64,000 nucleotides of DNA. Origin: Serratia plymuthica NBRC 102599. Lineage in GTDB: Bacteria > Pseudomonadota > Gammaproteobacteria > Enterobacterales > Enterobacteriaceae. The position numbers and the translations under genes were made by a program. The DNA is taken from positions 1-64,000 of the forward strand of contig NZ_BCTU01000022.1 in the NCBI RefSeq assembly GCF_001590925.1, written 5' to 3'. Under the pieces are notes generated by a model. That model made no database searches and had not been told where the DNA came from. It saw only the letters and a program-made list of their open reading frames with translations. Positions 28,863 through 37,823 of the stretch are shown here, in pieces (position 1 is the stretch's first letter; each line of letters starts with the position of its first letter).

Positions 28863-29520
28863 GCAGGTTGGTGCCGAATGCTCCCTGCCAATCCTGTTCG
28901 AACTGTTCGACCGCCGCCTGTACCGCCGGAGCGGCAAGGAACTGTTCGGCCACATCGACAGGCAAGGTAATGGCCTGGCACCCCGCCAGCAGGCACGCCA
29001 GTGCCTGCCGCGGGGTCTTGAAACTGGCGGCCAGCACCCGGGAGCCCGGTGCATGCAACGTCAGCAATTGCTGCAGTTCATGCACCATTTCGATGCCGTC
29101 ACCGCCCTGCGCGTCCAGCCGGTTAACGTAGGGGGCTACGTATTCCGCGCCGGCCAGCGCCGCCAACAACCCCTGGCCGGCACCGTAGACTGCGGTGCCC
29201 AGCGTTGGGATCGACATCGATTTCAGTTTTTTAATCGCCGCCAACCCTTCTGCGGTCGCCGGAATCTTGACCACCAACCCAGGCACTCGCTGATGAAGCA
29301 GCGCCGCCTCCGCCACCATGCGCTCGGCATCGTTGGCCATCACTTGGGCAAACAGCTTGCCGGTCCCACCCAGTGCATCACGCAGCGCCGGCAGTACCTC
29401 CCAAATGGGTTTCCCCTCTTTGGCGACAATGCTCGGATTGGTAGTGACGCCGTGCAGCGGCAGAATGCGTGCCAGGCGTTTTACAGCATTCACATCAGCG
29501 GTATCGAGATAAAGCTCCAT
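28855..29520 (-). CDS. fsa: Fructose-6-phosphate aldolase
   Basis: A 221-aa transaldolase-like enzyme that cleaves or forms fructose 6-phosphate from dihydroxyacetone and glyceraldehyde 3-phosphate. The Schiff-base lysine is in [10 protein letters not shown], and [20 protein letters not shown] and the C-terminal EQDWQGAFG are as in E. coli FsaA (220 aa). It is monocistronic and tail-to-tail with the CstA-like gene, overlapping it by 8 nt. Confidence 0.95.
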   Translation of the reverse strand: MELYLDTADVNAVKRLARILPLHGVTTNPSIVAKEGKPIWEVLPALRDALGGTGKLFAQVMANDAERMVAEAALLHQRVPGLVVKIPATAEGLAAIKKLKSMSIPTLGTAVYGAGQGLLAALAGAEYVAPYVNRLDAQGGDGIEMVHELQQLLTLHAPGSRVLAASFKTPRQALACLLAGCQAITLPVDVAEQFLAAPAVQAAVEQFEQDWQGAFGTNLLN

Positions 29521-29865
29521 TACGAACTCCTGAATCTTCTGTGGGCGAATTCAAACTCTCATCATAGTAGGACAAAAGAACTTATGATTTTTGATCGCAA
29601 TCAAATCAATTTTCATTCAAAACACCTTTAATATGAAAAATGGCGTAGTTGAATGACGGGTCACTTGCGTTCCCCACTCTGCAGCGCTATTCAATCCCTG
29701 CCGATCCGAGCATTCGCAGCGTAGTCTGCTCGCATCGCTGGATATTCCGCTTTCTTTACCGCATCATCTTCTGACGCGCAGGATGGTATTATTGCGCGAA
29801 CAGAACATACTATTTAAACAATAAATATTAGCGGCCGCACATTGGTAGCCGCACATCAGGTCGAT
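29521..29865. other. Divergent intergenic region fsa-yciT
   Basis: It holds promoters for fsa (minus) and yciT (plus). AT-rich runs lie around 29575-29640 and 29805-29830. I see no gene or strong hairpin. YciT may act here on its neighbour, but no operator could be assigned. Confidence 0.4.
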
Positions 29866-30612
29866 ATGAATTCAAGACAACAAACAATTCTGCAATTGGT
29901 GAACGAACGCCGAAGGATCAGCGTCAGCGATCTGTCGCGCACCACCGGTGTTTCAGAGGTCACTATCCGTCAGGATTTGAACCTGCTGGAGAAGCGCAGC
30001 TATCTGAAACGGGTGCATGGCTCTGCGTTGGCGCTGGAAAGCGACGACGTCGATGCCCGCATGATGTCCAATTTTTCTCTCAAGCAGAAGTTGGCGCGAT
30101 TTGCCGCTGCGCAGGTTAACGACGGCGAAACCATCTTTATAGAAAGTGGCAGCACCAACGCCCTGTTGGCGCGCTATATCGCCGAGCGCAAAACCATCAC
30201 GCTGATCACCGTCAGCCATTATATCGCCAACCTGCTAAAAGAGAGCGATTGCGAGGTAATAGTGCTGGGCGGCATGTATCAGAAAAAGAGCGAGACCGTG
30301 GTCGGGCCGCTGACGCGCATGTGCATTCAGCAAGTGCATTTCAGCAAGGCGTTCATCGGCATTGACGGTTACCATGCGGAAACCGGCTTTACCGGCCGCG
30401 ATATGATGCGCGCCGACGTGGTCAACGCCGTGCTGGCGAAGGGCGTGGAAAATATCGTGCTGACAGACTCGTCTAAATTTGGTCAGATCCAGCCCAATCC
30501 TTTGGCATTGCATGGCAAGGTTGATCGGGTGATCACCGATTCACGCCTGGAATTGGAGTATCAACATCAGTTGAAACGCCAGGGAATACGGCTGGATAGG
30601 GTCGGCGATTAA
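29866..30612 (+). CDS. yciT: DeoR-family regulator YciT
   Basis: The 248-aa protein has an N-terminal DeoR helix-turn-helix (about 5-58) and a DeoRC sugar-phosphate-sensing domain (about 75-235). It matches E. coli YciT closely: [10 protein letters not shown] start, [33 protein letters not shown] chose ATG 29866 to match that start; the frame is open 24 nt upstream. In E. coli it lies in the same rnb-osmB interval and has been linked to osmotic stress response. Confidence 0.94.
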   Translation: MNSRQQTILQLVNERRRISVSDLSRTTGVSEVTIRQDLNLLEKRSYLKRVHGSALALESDDVDARMMSNFSLKQKLARFAAAQVNDGETIFIESGSTNALLARYIAERKTITLITVSHYIANLLKESDCEVIVLGGMYQKKSETVVGPLTRMCIQQVHFSKAFIGIDGYHAETGFTGRDMMRADVVNAVLAKGVENIVLTDSSKFGQIQPNPLALHGKVDRVITDSRLELEYQHQLKRQGIRLDRVGD

Positions 30613-30626
30613 TCGCCTCGAGGAAC

Positions 30627-30647
30627 GGCGGGCATGACTTGCCCGCC
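30627..30647. terminator. Hairpin between convergent yciT and araD
   Basis: An 8-bp stem GGCGGGCA/TGCCCGCC with a short loop lies in the 41-nt gap between two convergent genes. It lacks a T run, so termination there is plausible but not certain. Confidence 0.5.
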
Positions 30648-30653
30648 TGATGA

Positions 30654-31349
30654 TCACTGTCCGTAATAAGCATTTTTACCGTGCTTGCGCAGGTAGTGCT
30701 TATCCAGCAGCGTTTGCTGCATGTTCGCCAGCCCTGGCGTCAACTGGCGTGAAAAAATCCCCATATAGGCAATCTCCTCCAGCACGACGGCATTGTGCAC
30801 CGCGTTCTCCGCGTCTTTGCCCCAGGTAAACGGCCCGTGCGAATGTACCAGTACCGCCGGCATGCTGGCCGGATCCAATCGCCTTTCGCGGAAGGTTTCG
30901 ACGATCACCCTGCCGGTCTCCCATTCATAACGCCCGGCGATTTCCTCATCCCGCATTGTTCGCGTACAAGGAATGTCACCGTAGAAGTAATCGGCATGAG
31001 TCGTGCCCCAGGCGGGAATATCCTGGCCGGCCTGCGCCCAGATGGTGGCATGTCGCGAATGGGTGTGCACGATGCCGCCGACCGCGTCGAACTCGAGATA
31101 CAATGCCCGGTGGGTATCACTGTCTGAAGAGGGTTTTTTATTGCCCTCCACCACCTTGCCGCTTTCGAGCTCCACCACAACCATGTCGTCGCGGGTCATC
31201 ACCCCATACTCCACCCCCGAAGGTTTGATCACCATCAGCCCTGCATGGCGATCAACGGCACTGACGTTGCCCCAGGTGAAGGTCACCAGATGATGGCGTG
31301 GCAATGCCAGATTAGCGTCCAATACCTGCTGTTTGAGATCGTTGAGCAT
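30654..31349 (-). CDS. araD: L-ribulose-5-phosphate 4-epimerase AraD
   Basis: This 231-aa class II aldolase-family epimerase interconverts L-ribulose 5-phosphate and D-xylulose 5-phosphate. It has the same length as E. coli AraD and is nearly collinear with it. Zinc ligands are in [11 protein letters not shown] and [13 protein letters not shown] and the C-terminal KHYLRKHG are also conserved. ATG 31349 matches the family start; the frame extends 66 nt upstream. No araA, araB or araC lies near it, which is unusual: it may serve a pathway encoded elsewhere. Confidence 0.95.
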   Translation of the reverse strand: MLNDLKQQVLDANLALPRHHLVTFTWGNVSAVDRHAGLMVIKPSGVEYGVMTRDDMVVVELESGKVVEGNKKPSSDSDTHRALYLEFDAVGGIVHTHSRHATIWAQAGQDIPAWGTTHADYFYGDIPCTRTMRDEEIAGRYEWETGRVIVETFRERRLDPASMPAVLVHSHGPFTWGKDAENAVHNAVVLEEIAYMGIFSRQLTPGLANMQQTLLDKHYLRKHGKNAYYGQ

Positions 31350-31719
31350 TTGTCTTTCCCGGTTAAGCCTGTCTGCGAATATTGTCTGTAGGCCGGCGAC
31401 GGGGCGGTATGGCATAAATCGCTAAAGACCGCGTAGGCTTCTGCTGGATGCGGAGTTCTGTGGGGTTAGCGGCGATTCGCTCATATCAACGAAGGAGAGG
31501 CATCTGGAATTTCGGACTATTTACCTGTTTATTGACCAACGGAAGCTTATAGTGAATTTGGGCAGAGAGACCGCTTTCAACTTTTTATTGTTCTGCCTTT
31601 AACAAATAATGCCATTTTTTATATCGATACTGTATGGGAGCCGATAGCAGGCCGAATTTATGGTTCACGCCTATACTTAAAGGGCACTTCCATATAGCCA
31701 ATGCTAAGGAGAAGTCATT
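31350..31719. other. Divergent intergenic region araD-osmB
   Basis: It holds the araD promoter region (minus) and the osmB promoter (plus, see 31671-31680). A chance 34-codon ORF near 31451 lacks support. I see no other structure. Confidence 0.4.
31671..31680 (+). promoter_or_regulatory. Sigma-S type -10 element of osmB
   Basis: CTATACTTAA, preceded by GC, fits the RpoS -10 consensus and lies 40 nt before the start codon. osmB is RpoS- and Rcs-dependent in E. coli. Confidence 0.7.
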
Positions 31720-31938
31720 ATGATGATTATCAATAAACGTTTCGCCACCGCCGCTCTGGCACTGACTCTGGCGTTTTCACTCAGCGCTTGTTCCAACATG
31801 TCCAAACGCGACCGTAACACCGCAATTGGTGCCGGCGCAGGGGCCGTAGGCGGCGCAGTGCTGACCGATGGCAGCGCATTGGGTACGCTTGGTGGGGCCG
31901 CCGTTGGGGGTATCATTGGTCATCAGGTAGGTAAATAA
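31720..31938 (+). CDS. osmB: Osmotically inducible lipoprotein OsmB
   Basis: A 72-aa outer-membrane lipoprotein with signal peptide and lipobox LSAC (lipidated Cys at 24). The mature part is the glycine-zipper sequence RNTAIGAGAGAVGGAVLTDG ending in GIIGHQVGK, almost identical to E. coli OsmB. Two ATGs are adjacent (31720, 31723); AAGGAG at 31706-31711 favours the first. Confidence 0.97.
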   Translation: MMIINKRFATAALALTLAFSLSACSNMSKRDRNTAIGAGAGAVGGAVLTDGSALGTLGGAAVGGIIGHQVGK

Positions 31939-32093
31939 CCTGCCCGGCCACTTCATCTACCTCTGCCGACAGGCTGGCAAAAGCGCTTTCGCTTTGACGT
32001 ATTAAGCATAATAAAGATTATTTCAGGTCTGTTTTACCTTCAAGCCATGGCATTTTCGCCATCGACGGGCTCCGGTCCGACAGCTCGACCTAA

Positions 32094-32125
32094 GCCATGC
32101 CGCAGCTATTGCACCGCGGCATGGC
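32094..32125. terminator. Hairpin between convergent osmB and yciH
   Basis: A perfect 10-bp stem, GCCATGCCGC with GCGGCATGGC, with a 12-nt loop, lies just past the yciH stop codon. It has no T run on either strand. Confidence 0.5.
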
Positions 32126-32141
32126 ACTCCGCCTGCGGCAG

Positions 32142-32468
32142 TTAACCGCCCGCCAGCTTGACCTTCATTCCTTTGGCTTCCAGCAACTGCTTAAGCAGAT
32201 CGCGCTTATCGCCCTGGATCTCGATCACCGCGTCTTTGACCGAACCGCCACAGCCACATTTCTTCTTCAGCTCTGCCGCCAGCTTTTCCATCGCCGCATC
32301 GTCCAAATCAATTCCGGTGATCAGGCAAACGCCTTTCCCCTTGCGTCCGCTGGTCTGGCGCTGAATGCGCACGATGCCGTCTCCCTTGGCTCGCTGCGGT
32401 TTGGCCTCTTCTTGCTTGATACGTCCGCTGTCGGTGGAATAAACCAGCCGGCTATTGTCGTCATTCAT
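32142..32468 (-). CDS. yciH: YciH, SUI1/eIF1-type translation factor
   Basis: A 108-aa SUI1-domain protein with the basic loop RQTSGRKGKGVCLITG and KKKCGCGGSVKD, the same length as E. coli YciH. The family resembles eukaryotic eIF1 and influences initiation fidelity. It follows pyrF by 10 nt in one operon. Confidence 0.96.
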   Translation of the reverse strand: MNDDNSRLVYSTDSGRIKQEEAKPQRAKGDGIVRIQRQTSGRKGKGVCLITGIDLDDAAMEKLAAELKKKCGCGGSVKDAVIEIQGDKRDLLKQLLEAKGMKVKLAGG

Positions 32469-32478
32469 CTCGAGCCCC

Positions 32479-33207
32479 TCAGACCAGGGAAGCGCGAATA
32501 GCGCTCAGCGTAGCGGCAGGATCGGCGGATTGGGTGATCGGACGCCCAATCACCATATAATCTACCCCGGCGGCCTGCGCCTGCACCGGCGTCATAATGC
32601 GGCGCTGATCGCCGGCTGCGCTGCCCTCTGGACGAATGCCTGGCGTGACCAGTTGGAACTGACGCCCGCAGGCCGCTTTCAACCGTTCAGCTTCATGCGC
32701 CGAACAGACAACGCCGTCCAGCCCGCAATCACGGGTCAAACGCGCCAGCCGCTCAGCCTGTTCAGCCGGGGAAATGTTGATGCCGATAGCTTGCAGATCC
32801 TCCGCCTCCATACTGGTAAGAACGGTAACGGCGATCAACAGCGGCGCCTCTGCGCCATAAGGCAGCAACGCTTCTTTAGCCGCGGTCATCATACGTGCGC
32901 CGCCGCTGGCGTGGACGTTAACCATCCATACGCCCAGTTCGGCCGCGGCCGCTACCGCATGGGCCGTGGTATTGGGGATATCGTGGAATTTTAAATCCAG
33001 GAATACGTCGAAGCCACGAGCGTGCAAGTCACGCACCAATTGCGGCCCAAACAGGGTGAACATTTCTTTGCCCACTTTTAACCGGCAGTCCTGTGGATTA
33101 ATGCGATCGACAAACGCCAATGCGGCGCCAATATCTGCGTAATCCAACGCAACGATGATTGGAGATGATCTTAAGTCATTGTTATTAATGTTATTTTCAG
33201 ACTTCAT
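32479..33207 (-). CDS. pyrF: Orotidine-5-phosphate decarboxylase
   Basis: PyrF makes UMP from OMP, the last step of pyrimidine synthesis. The 242-aa TIM-barrel enzyme has the catalytic [10 protein letters not shown] tetrad region, [12 protein letters not shown] and TPGIRPEG. I chose ATG 33207; in-frame starts at 33234 and 33255 would add residues not found in the family. In E. coli lapA-lapB lie directly upstream of pyrF; here two other genes on the opposite strand lie in between. Confidence 0.96.
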   Translation of the reverse strand: MKSENNINNNDLRSSPIIVALDYADIGAALAFVDRINPQDCRLKVGKEMFTLFGPQLVRDLHARGFDVFLDLKFHDIPNTTAHAVAAAAELGVWMVNVHASGGARMMTAAKEALLPYGAEAPLLIAVTVLTSMEAEDLQAIGINISPAEQAERLARLTRDCGLDGVVCSAHEAERLKAACGRQFQLVTPGIRPEGSAAGDQRRIMTPVQAQAAGVDYMVIGRPITQSADPAATLSAIRASLV

Positions 33208-33535
33208 TTCTTCTACCTTCTTTAAAATGGACATAACCAGGTAACAACCCACCAAACTGACCGCCGCATTCTACATGCCGGCCGGCAGAAATCCCAGCCG
33301 CAGCGCACCCTGCCGTTAAGTAATGTTAATCCATCGTTCGTCATCAAGCGTCAATAAAGCCTCAAAACCAATAGCGCAGGCTGCGTAAAGCGCCGTAAAG
33401 ATGCGTAAATTATCAATCAGATATTTTGAACAAGATACTCAGCATTATCAGATTTTAAATCCTCATGGATGCTTTATTATTCAACTCATCGGAAGCGAAC
33501 TGCTTCCAACCTAAAAAAACTGACTGGAGTCACCC

Positions 33536-33796
33536 ATGAAAACCATCAAATATTTTGCAACTGCTGCCGCCATCGCCCTGACCTCTTTCGCTACCTTCGC
33601 CGCTGAGCCGGTTAATTTGCAGCAGGCTAACGACCTGGCCCCTGCCGGCGTAGTCTCCGCAGGCCACGCGACGACCCTGAGCGGTCTGGAAGCCAAACTG
33701 GCGGCGAAAGCAGAAGCCCAGGGCGCCAGCAGCTACCGTATTATCTCCGCCGGTGGTAACAACTTGCTGAGCGGTACTGCCATCATTTACAAGTAA
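33536..33796 (+). CDS. DUF1471 (YdgH/BhsA/McbA-like) periplasmic stress protein
   Basis: An 86-aa protein with a signal peptide (1-22, TFA-A) and a C-terminal DUF1471 domain (about 33-86) ending in GGNNLLSGTAIIYK, typical of BhsA/McbA proteins. Members are small envelope stress or biofilm proteins induced by metals, acid or oxidants. It stands alone, with a good GGAG site upstream. The assignment to a particular paralogue is not possible. Confidence 0.88.
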   Translation: MKTIKYFATAAAIALTSFATFAAEPVNLQQANDLAPAGVVSAGHATTLSGLEAKLAAKAEAQGASSYRIISAGGNNLLSGTAIIYK

Positions 33797-33810
33797 TTCT
33801 CTTCGCTATA

Positions 33811-33832
33811 GGGCCCGGCACGCCGGGCTCTG
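33811..33832 (+). terminator. Terminator-like hairpin after the DUF1471 gene
   Basis: GCCCGGC and GCCGGGC form a tight stem with a two-base loop, 17 nt after the stop. A pyrimidine-rich stretch follows, but no pure T run. Confidence 0.5.
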
Positions 33833-33963
33833 CCTATTTCCCCGCCATTACGTTCATTATTCCCGCGCTCAATGTTACATAAATATTAAATTTTTATTAC
33901 ACTCTAGACTCTTACTCATTACTGGCTTAGCTTGAAGGTATCTTCCCGCAGAAAGGCTTCAAA

Positions 33964-34260
33964 ATGAGCGAGATATCTACACTAACCATCAAAATCCCTC
34001 TGGAACTCAAAGAGAAAATTCGTGCTATTGCCGCTGATAACCAACTCTCTCTGAGTGCTGAGGTGTGTCAACGCCTTGAAAGCAGCTTCGAAGCGCCGGT
34101 TAAAGCGGAAAAAACCGCTAAAAAATCGGATGAGCTGCACCACGGCGAAATCGATAATCAGGGGATTGAAGAAGAAATCGAACAGCCTCTGAATCAAAAA
34201 GAATTGAAAAAGCTGCGTCAGTTGCTGAAAGGCGGCGTGAAAGCAGGCAAGAAAAAGTAA
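33964..34260 (+). CDS. Arc/MetJ-type ribbon-helix-helix DNA-binding protein
   Basis: The 98-aa protein has an N-terminal ribbon-helix-helix domain (about 5-45): the strand TLTIKIPLELKEKIRAIA and the helix LSLSAEVCQRLESS. A long acidic then lysine-rich tail (about 50-98) follows. Arc-like repressors of this type usually bind an operator as dimers. No partner toxin is adjacent, so it is not an evident antitoxin. Targets are unknown; it may control itself. Confidence 0.8.
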   Translation: MSEISTLTIKIPLELKEKIRAIAADNQLSLSAEVCQRLESSFEAPVKAEKTAKKSDELHHGEIDNQGIEEEIEQPLNQKELKKLRQLLKGGVKAGKKK

Positions 34261-34278
34261 TTCCGTCTACTACGAAAA

Positions 34279-34304
34279 ACGGGGCGTTCATCGCCCCGTT
34301 TTTT
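34279..34304. terminator. Bidirectional terminator between the RHH gene and lapB
   Basis: An 8-bp stem ACGGGGCG/CGCCCCGT (34279-34286 with 34292-34299) has T runs on both strands and serves both convergent genes. The lapB stop lies in the + strand T run. Confidence 0.9.
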
Positions 34305-35472
34305 ATTGCCCATCCAGCCCTCGAATCGGCTTAACCGATGCCCAGGCCCGACATGACGGGCAATGCCAATAAAGTGAATGCGCGGTAAAACCGCATTTAT
34401 GGCAACGATAGCGCGGCTTGGTGCGGATTTGCTCACCCACCATGTCCCGCAGCAGCAGCAGGCTCTCTTTTGCGCGCCCATCTTCGGCGTCCGCAAGGTG
34501 GTAATCCATCAGGCGGTAAAACACGCGCATGGTCGGATGACGCTGTAACTGACGGTTGATATACACCTGAACTACGTCGCGCCCTTCATGCTGTTCGATG
34601 ATCTCCGCCAGCATCAGTTCGGCGGTCGCGCCCGTATTTTCCTCAACGCAACGTTTGAGGAACTCCGCCCAATCCTGCTGGTTTTCCAAATGCTGATAAC
34701 ATTCATGCAGCATAGGCAGCGTTTCGCTTACCAGCTCTTTATCCTGATTCAGCACCCGCTGCAGAGACTCGACCGCTTTGGCGTATTCAGCCTGCGCCAT
34801 GTAAATGCGGCCGACCATAATCGACACACGGGCGCACTGTTTATCCGCCGAGGCCGCACGTTTCAGCAGGCTCATCGCCTTATCGAGATCGTCACTGCCC
34901 ATTGCCTGGAGCGCCAGCTCACAGTAGAAATGCGCGATCTCGATACGTTGTTTGTCTTTACCCAGCTTGACCAGTTTTTCCGCCACGTCGATCGCTTTCA
35001 GCCAGTCGCTGGTTGCCTGGTGGATAACCAGTAATTGCTGCAGCGCCGAGATACGGAAATCCTCTTCACCGACCAACTGGCCAAACATGTCTTCCGCGCG
35101 ATCGTACATGCCGGCGGCCATATAGTCGCGGCCCAGCTGTTGTACCGCCAGCAGGCGTTGTTCGAAAGTGAGAGAAGCGCTTTCCATCAGCGCCTGATGG
35201 ATGCGTATTGCGCGGTCGACCTCGCCGCGCGAGCGGAACAGGTTACCCAGCGTCAGGTGGGCCTCAACGGTGGTGCTGTCCTCTTTCAACATATCGAGGA
35301 ACAGATCGACCGCTTTATCCTGCTGATTGGAAAGCAGGAAGTTAACCCCGGCCACGTACTCACGCGACAGGCGGTTGGCTTCCTGTTGTTTATCCTGTTG
35401 AGCACTTCTGCGCCCCATGTACCAACCGTACGCGGCAGCCACGGGCAGCAACAGAAACAACAGCTCTAACAT
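34303..35472 (-). CDS. lapB: LapB (YciM), LPS assembly regulator with TPRs and rubredoxin-type zinc site
   Basis: LapB binds LpxC and FtsH at the inner membrane and directs LpxC degradation, balancing LPS synthesis. The 389-aa protein has an N-terminal membrane helix (about 1-18), TPR repeats (about 40-320) and a C-terminal metal site: CHKCGF and CPSCRAW. Length equals E. coli LapB. It begins 6 nt after the lapA stop in a lapAB operon. Confidence 0.97.
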   Translation of the reverse strand: MLELLFLLLPVAAAYGWYMGRRSAQQDKQQEANRLSREYVAGVNFLLSNQQDKAVDLFLDMLKEDSTTVEAHLTLGNLFRSRGEVDRAIRIHQALMESASLTFEQRLLAVQQLGRDYMAAGMYDRAEDMFGQLVGEEDFRISALQQLLVIHQATSDWLKAIDVAEKLVKLGKDKQRIEIAHFYCELALQAMGSDDLDKAMSLLKRAASADKQCARVSIMVGRIYMAQAEYAKAVESLQRVLNQDKELVSETLPMLHECYQHLENQQDWAEFLKRCVEENTGATAELMLAEIIEQHEGRDVVQVYINRQLQRHPTMRVFYRLMDYHLADAEDGRAKESLLLLRDMVGEQIRTKPRYRCHKCGFTAHSLYWHCPSCRAWASVKPIRGLDGQ

Positions 35473-35478
35473 AGAAGA

Positions 35479-35781
35479 TTATTCCTTGCTGACAACGGAC
35501 TGAGCTGCCGGCTCAGCAGGTTGTTCAAGCTGCAGTTCCAGCCTCTTGATTTTGCGTTCGGCTCGCCCCAACGCAATGCGGGTACGCAGATAAAACAGGC
35601 CGCAAATGACCCAGCCGAGAACAAAACCGGCGCCAAACAACGCAGCCAACAGGGTCGATATACGATAATCACCCTGCGCAACCAGGTAATTAAAACTCAC
35701 AACCTGATCGTTATGCGCGCCCAACGTGACAGAAATCACGAAAACCACCAGAACCAACAAAAAAATCAGCAAATATTTCAC
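35479..35781 (-). CDS. lapA: LapA (YciS), inner-membrane LPS assembly protein
   Basis: A 100-aa protein with two transmembrane segments (about 3-22 and 43-66) and a C-terminal coiled coil (LGRAERKIKRLELQLEQ). It matches E. coli LapA in size and layout and forms an operon with lapB. It helps regulate LpxC turnover. Confidence 0.95.
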   Translation of the reverse strand: MKYLLIFLLVLVVFVISVTLGAHNDQVVSFNYLVAQGDYRISTLLAALFGAGFVLGWVICGLFYLRTRIALGRAERKIKRLELQLEQPAEPAAQSVVSKE

Positions 35782-35816
35782 ATTCTTTCCCGCGATGCCG
35801 AGTTAATCGGATGAAT

Positions 35817-35873
35817 TATACCCGATGTATTTCAAGTTGCCGCCTGGCGGCGACTTGAAAGACGAAAGGTATA
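35817..35873. repeat. Dispersed palindromic repeat, copy 1
   Basis: A 14-bp stem, TTCAAGTTGCCGCC with GGCGGCGACTTGAA (one mismatch), is bounded by TATA-CCC and GGTATA ends. A second member with the same TTCAAGTTGC...ACTTGAA core and TATA-type ends lies at 63114-63176. This fits a short intergenic palindrome family of enterobacteria. Confidence 0.7.
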
Positions 35874-36080
35874 TGCCAATACGTGGCGTCCCTCCCATTA
35901 AGTTAGCATTTCCCATCGTGCCAGGGAAACCCTGCGGCACGATAAAACCAGATATCTGCCGGCATATTCGGCAGTAAATGGCGCTCCCGGGGAAATTAAT
36001 GAGAAAGCTTCTCAAAATAATGAATTTATAAAGATATGGGGGCAATCATAGCAATTGCAATGATTGGCGAATGTAAGAGA

Positions 36081-36111
36081 TTAATACGGCGCCTTATCGG
36101 CGCCGTATTAA
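36081..36111. terminator. Terminator-like palindrome after pgpB
   Basis: A perfect 13-bp stem (36081-36093 with 36099-36111) with a 5-nt loop begins 13 nt past the pgpB stop on the minus strand. The stem ends in TTAA and is followed by a moderately T-rich stretch. Confidence 0.65.
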
Positions 36112-36124
36112 GTGACAATGTCAC

Positions 36125-36895
36125 CTAATGTTTCCTTCCGGACGTTCTTTCCACCACTTCCTGTTGCTCCTGAGGAGGCAGCGTCAGCGGGCCAAACCAG
36201 CGCTGCGCCAGCCAGCAGGCAATCGTCACCAGCAGCCAACTGATCAATGTCGCCATCGCCAGGTCGCGTGGCCAGTGCATGCCCAGCAGCAAACGGCTGC
36301 CCATCACGCCGCTCGCCCACAGCATCAGCAATGCGACGGTTTTGTAATGACGGCGCGGCCACAACAGCCCCACTCCCAGCAATGCCCAGGTGGCGGCGAA
36401 CAGGGTATGCCCTGAAGGAAAGGCAAAGCCGGTTTCAAACTGCCAGTGCTTGCGCAGCCAGACGGGCACCAGCGGCTGATCATGCAACTGTTCCGCCACC
36501 AGCGCGCTGCGCTCTTTGCGAGGCAGCGAGTAAAAGTATTTTTCGTCCACGCCGTGATTTTGCTCCAGCCAGACGACAAAAGGCCGTGGCTCCTGTACAC
36601 GATCCTTGATCATTGATTTAACGCCCTGGCCGATCAATACCGCGGCAGAGAGTAAAATGACCAGACCTATGGCTGCCTTGAGGCGAAAGCGCAGACACCA
36701 AAGAAACCAGGCGGAGAGAATGATGCTGGTGATGATTCCCCACGGCGAGGTCACGGTTTCGGTGATCCAATAAAGGCCTTTCAGCAAGGGGTCGTTACCG
36801 CCCGGCTGCCATTGCCAGCCGGATAACCACACGGCCAGCGGCATCAGCAACAGCACTATCGCCCCCGCTGCCGTACGTTTTGCTATCTCAAACAT
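36125..36895 (-). CDS. pgpB: Phosphatidylglycerophosphatase B / undecaprenyl-PP phosphatase
   Basis: A 256-aa inner-membrane PAP2-family phosphatase acting on phosphatidylglycerophosphate and undecaprenyl pyrophosphate. The catalytic signature is present: KDRVQEPRPF, PSGHT and SRLLLGMHWPRD. About six transmembrane segments are visible. ATG 36895 has an AAAGGA site; the frame extends 60 nt further upstream without support. Size agrees with E. coli PgpB (254). Confidence 0.95.
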   Translation of the reverse strand: MFEIAKRTAAGAIVLLLMPLAVWLSGWQWQPGGNDPLLKGLYWITETVTSPWGIITSIILSAWFLWCLRFRLKAAIGLVILLSAAVLIGQGVKSMIKDRVQEPRPFVVWLEQNHGVDEKYFYSLPRKERSALVAEQLHDQPLVPVWLRKHWQFETGFAFPSGHTLFAATWALLGVGLLWPRRHYKTVALLMLWASGVMGSRLLLGMHWPRDLAMATLISWLLVTIACWLAQRWFGPLTLPPQEQQEVVERTSGRKH

Positions 36896-37173
36896 TCCAG
36901 GTTTCCTTTGTTTAAGCCAAAGGTCAGTGTAACAATCTTGCAATATCGATAACACTCGAAAAATTAAACAGATAACAAACCTGTCGCAATAATAATGAGC
37001 TGAAAACGCCGGATGCTGGTTTGCTGAGCACCTCAGGGCAAGAAGTTATGGCAAAATAACCGATAATTAACGAAATAGAGATCGTCGTTGCGCGTTTTAA
37101 TACTGGTCAGGTCACTGCGTCGGACGTAGGATGCGCAACAATGATTGAATCGGATGTGTTTGTGGAGAGCAAC

Positions 37174-37767
37174 ATGCAGCTTAAACGGGTGGCAGAGGCA
37201 AAACTGCCAACACCTTGGGGCGATTTCCTGATGGTAGGATTCGAAGAACTGGCTACCGGGCACGATCATCTGGCGCTGGTCTTCGGTGATATTACCGGCG
37301 CGACGCCGGTACTCTCACGCGTACATTCTGAATGTCTGACCGGCGATGCGTTATTCAGCCTGCGCTGCGACTGCGGTTTCCAGCTGGAAGCGGCGTTGGA
37401 GCATATCGCAGAAGAAGGCCGCGGCATCCTGCTCTATCACCGCCAGGAAGGTCGCAATATCGGTTTGCTGAACAAGATCCGCGCTTATGCCTTGCAGGAC
37501 AAGGGCGCCGATACCGTAGAGGCCAACCATCAACTCGGCTTTGCCGCTGATGAGCGTGATTTCACCCTGTGTGCGGACATGTTCAAATTGCTGGGCGTGG
37601 ACGCGGTGCGTTTGTTGACCAACAACCCGAAAAAGGTTGAGATCCTGACCGAGGCGGGGATCAACATCACCGAGCGCGTGCCGTTGATCGTCGGCCGCAA
37701 TCCAAAAAATGAACGCTACCTGGCGACCAAAGCCGCCAAAATGGGCCATTTGCTGGACCAGAAGTAA
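37174..37767 (+). CDS. ribA: GTP cyclohydrolase II
   Basis: RibA opens GTP to start riboflavin synthesis. The 197-aa protein has the zinc-binding Cys cluster [17 protein letters not shown] and the [11 protein letters not shown] active-site loop, near identical to E. coli RibA (196). The start [11 protein letters not shown] at 37174 has GGAGAG upstream; the frame is open 33 nt earlier. It is divergent from pgpB and convergent with acnA. Confidence 0.98.
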   Translation: MQLKRVAEAKLPTPWGDFLMVGFEELATGHDHLALVFGDITGATPVLSRVHSECLTGDALFSLRCDCGFQLEAALEHIAEEGRGILLYHRQEGRNIGLLNKIRAYALQDKGADTVEANHQLGFAADERDFTLCADMFKLLGVDAVRLLTNNPKKVEILTEAGINITERVPLIVGRNPKNERYLATKAAKMGHLLDQK

Positions 37768-37784
37768 TTTCCCTTCAAAAAATC

Positions 37785-37812
37785 AGGGCGCCATCAAAGG
37801 CGCCCTTTCTTA
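37785..37812. terminator. Terminator between convergent ribA and acnA
   Basis: GGGCGCC/GGCGCCC (37786-37792 with 37799-37805), followed by TTTCTT on the + strand. Confidence 0.85.
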
Positions 37813-37823
37813 TTACCCTACTC

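Larger units (their letters stand above)
35782..36124. other. Intergenic region pgpB-lapA
   Basis: It contains a palindromic repeat (35817-35873), a second strong hairpin at about 35916-35945 (ATCGTGCCAGGG paired with CCCTGCGGCACGAT, with a two-base bulge), and the pgpB terminator-like palindrome (36081-36111). The lapA promoter must lie here too. Confidence 0.6.

Noticed and set aside
33964-34260. Antitoxin of a toxin-antitoxin pair
   Set aside because: The RHH protein is antitoxin-like in fold, but no toxin ORF lies before or after it.
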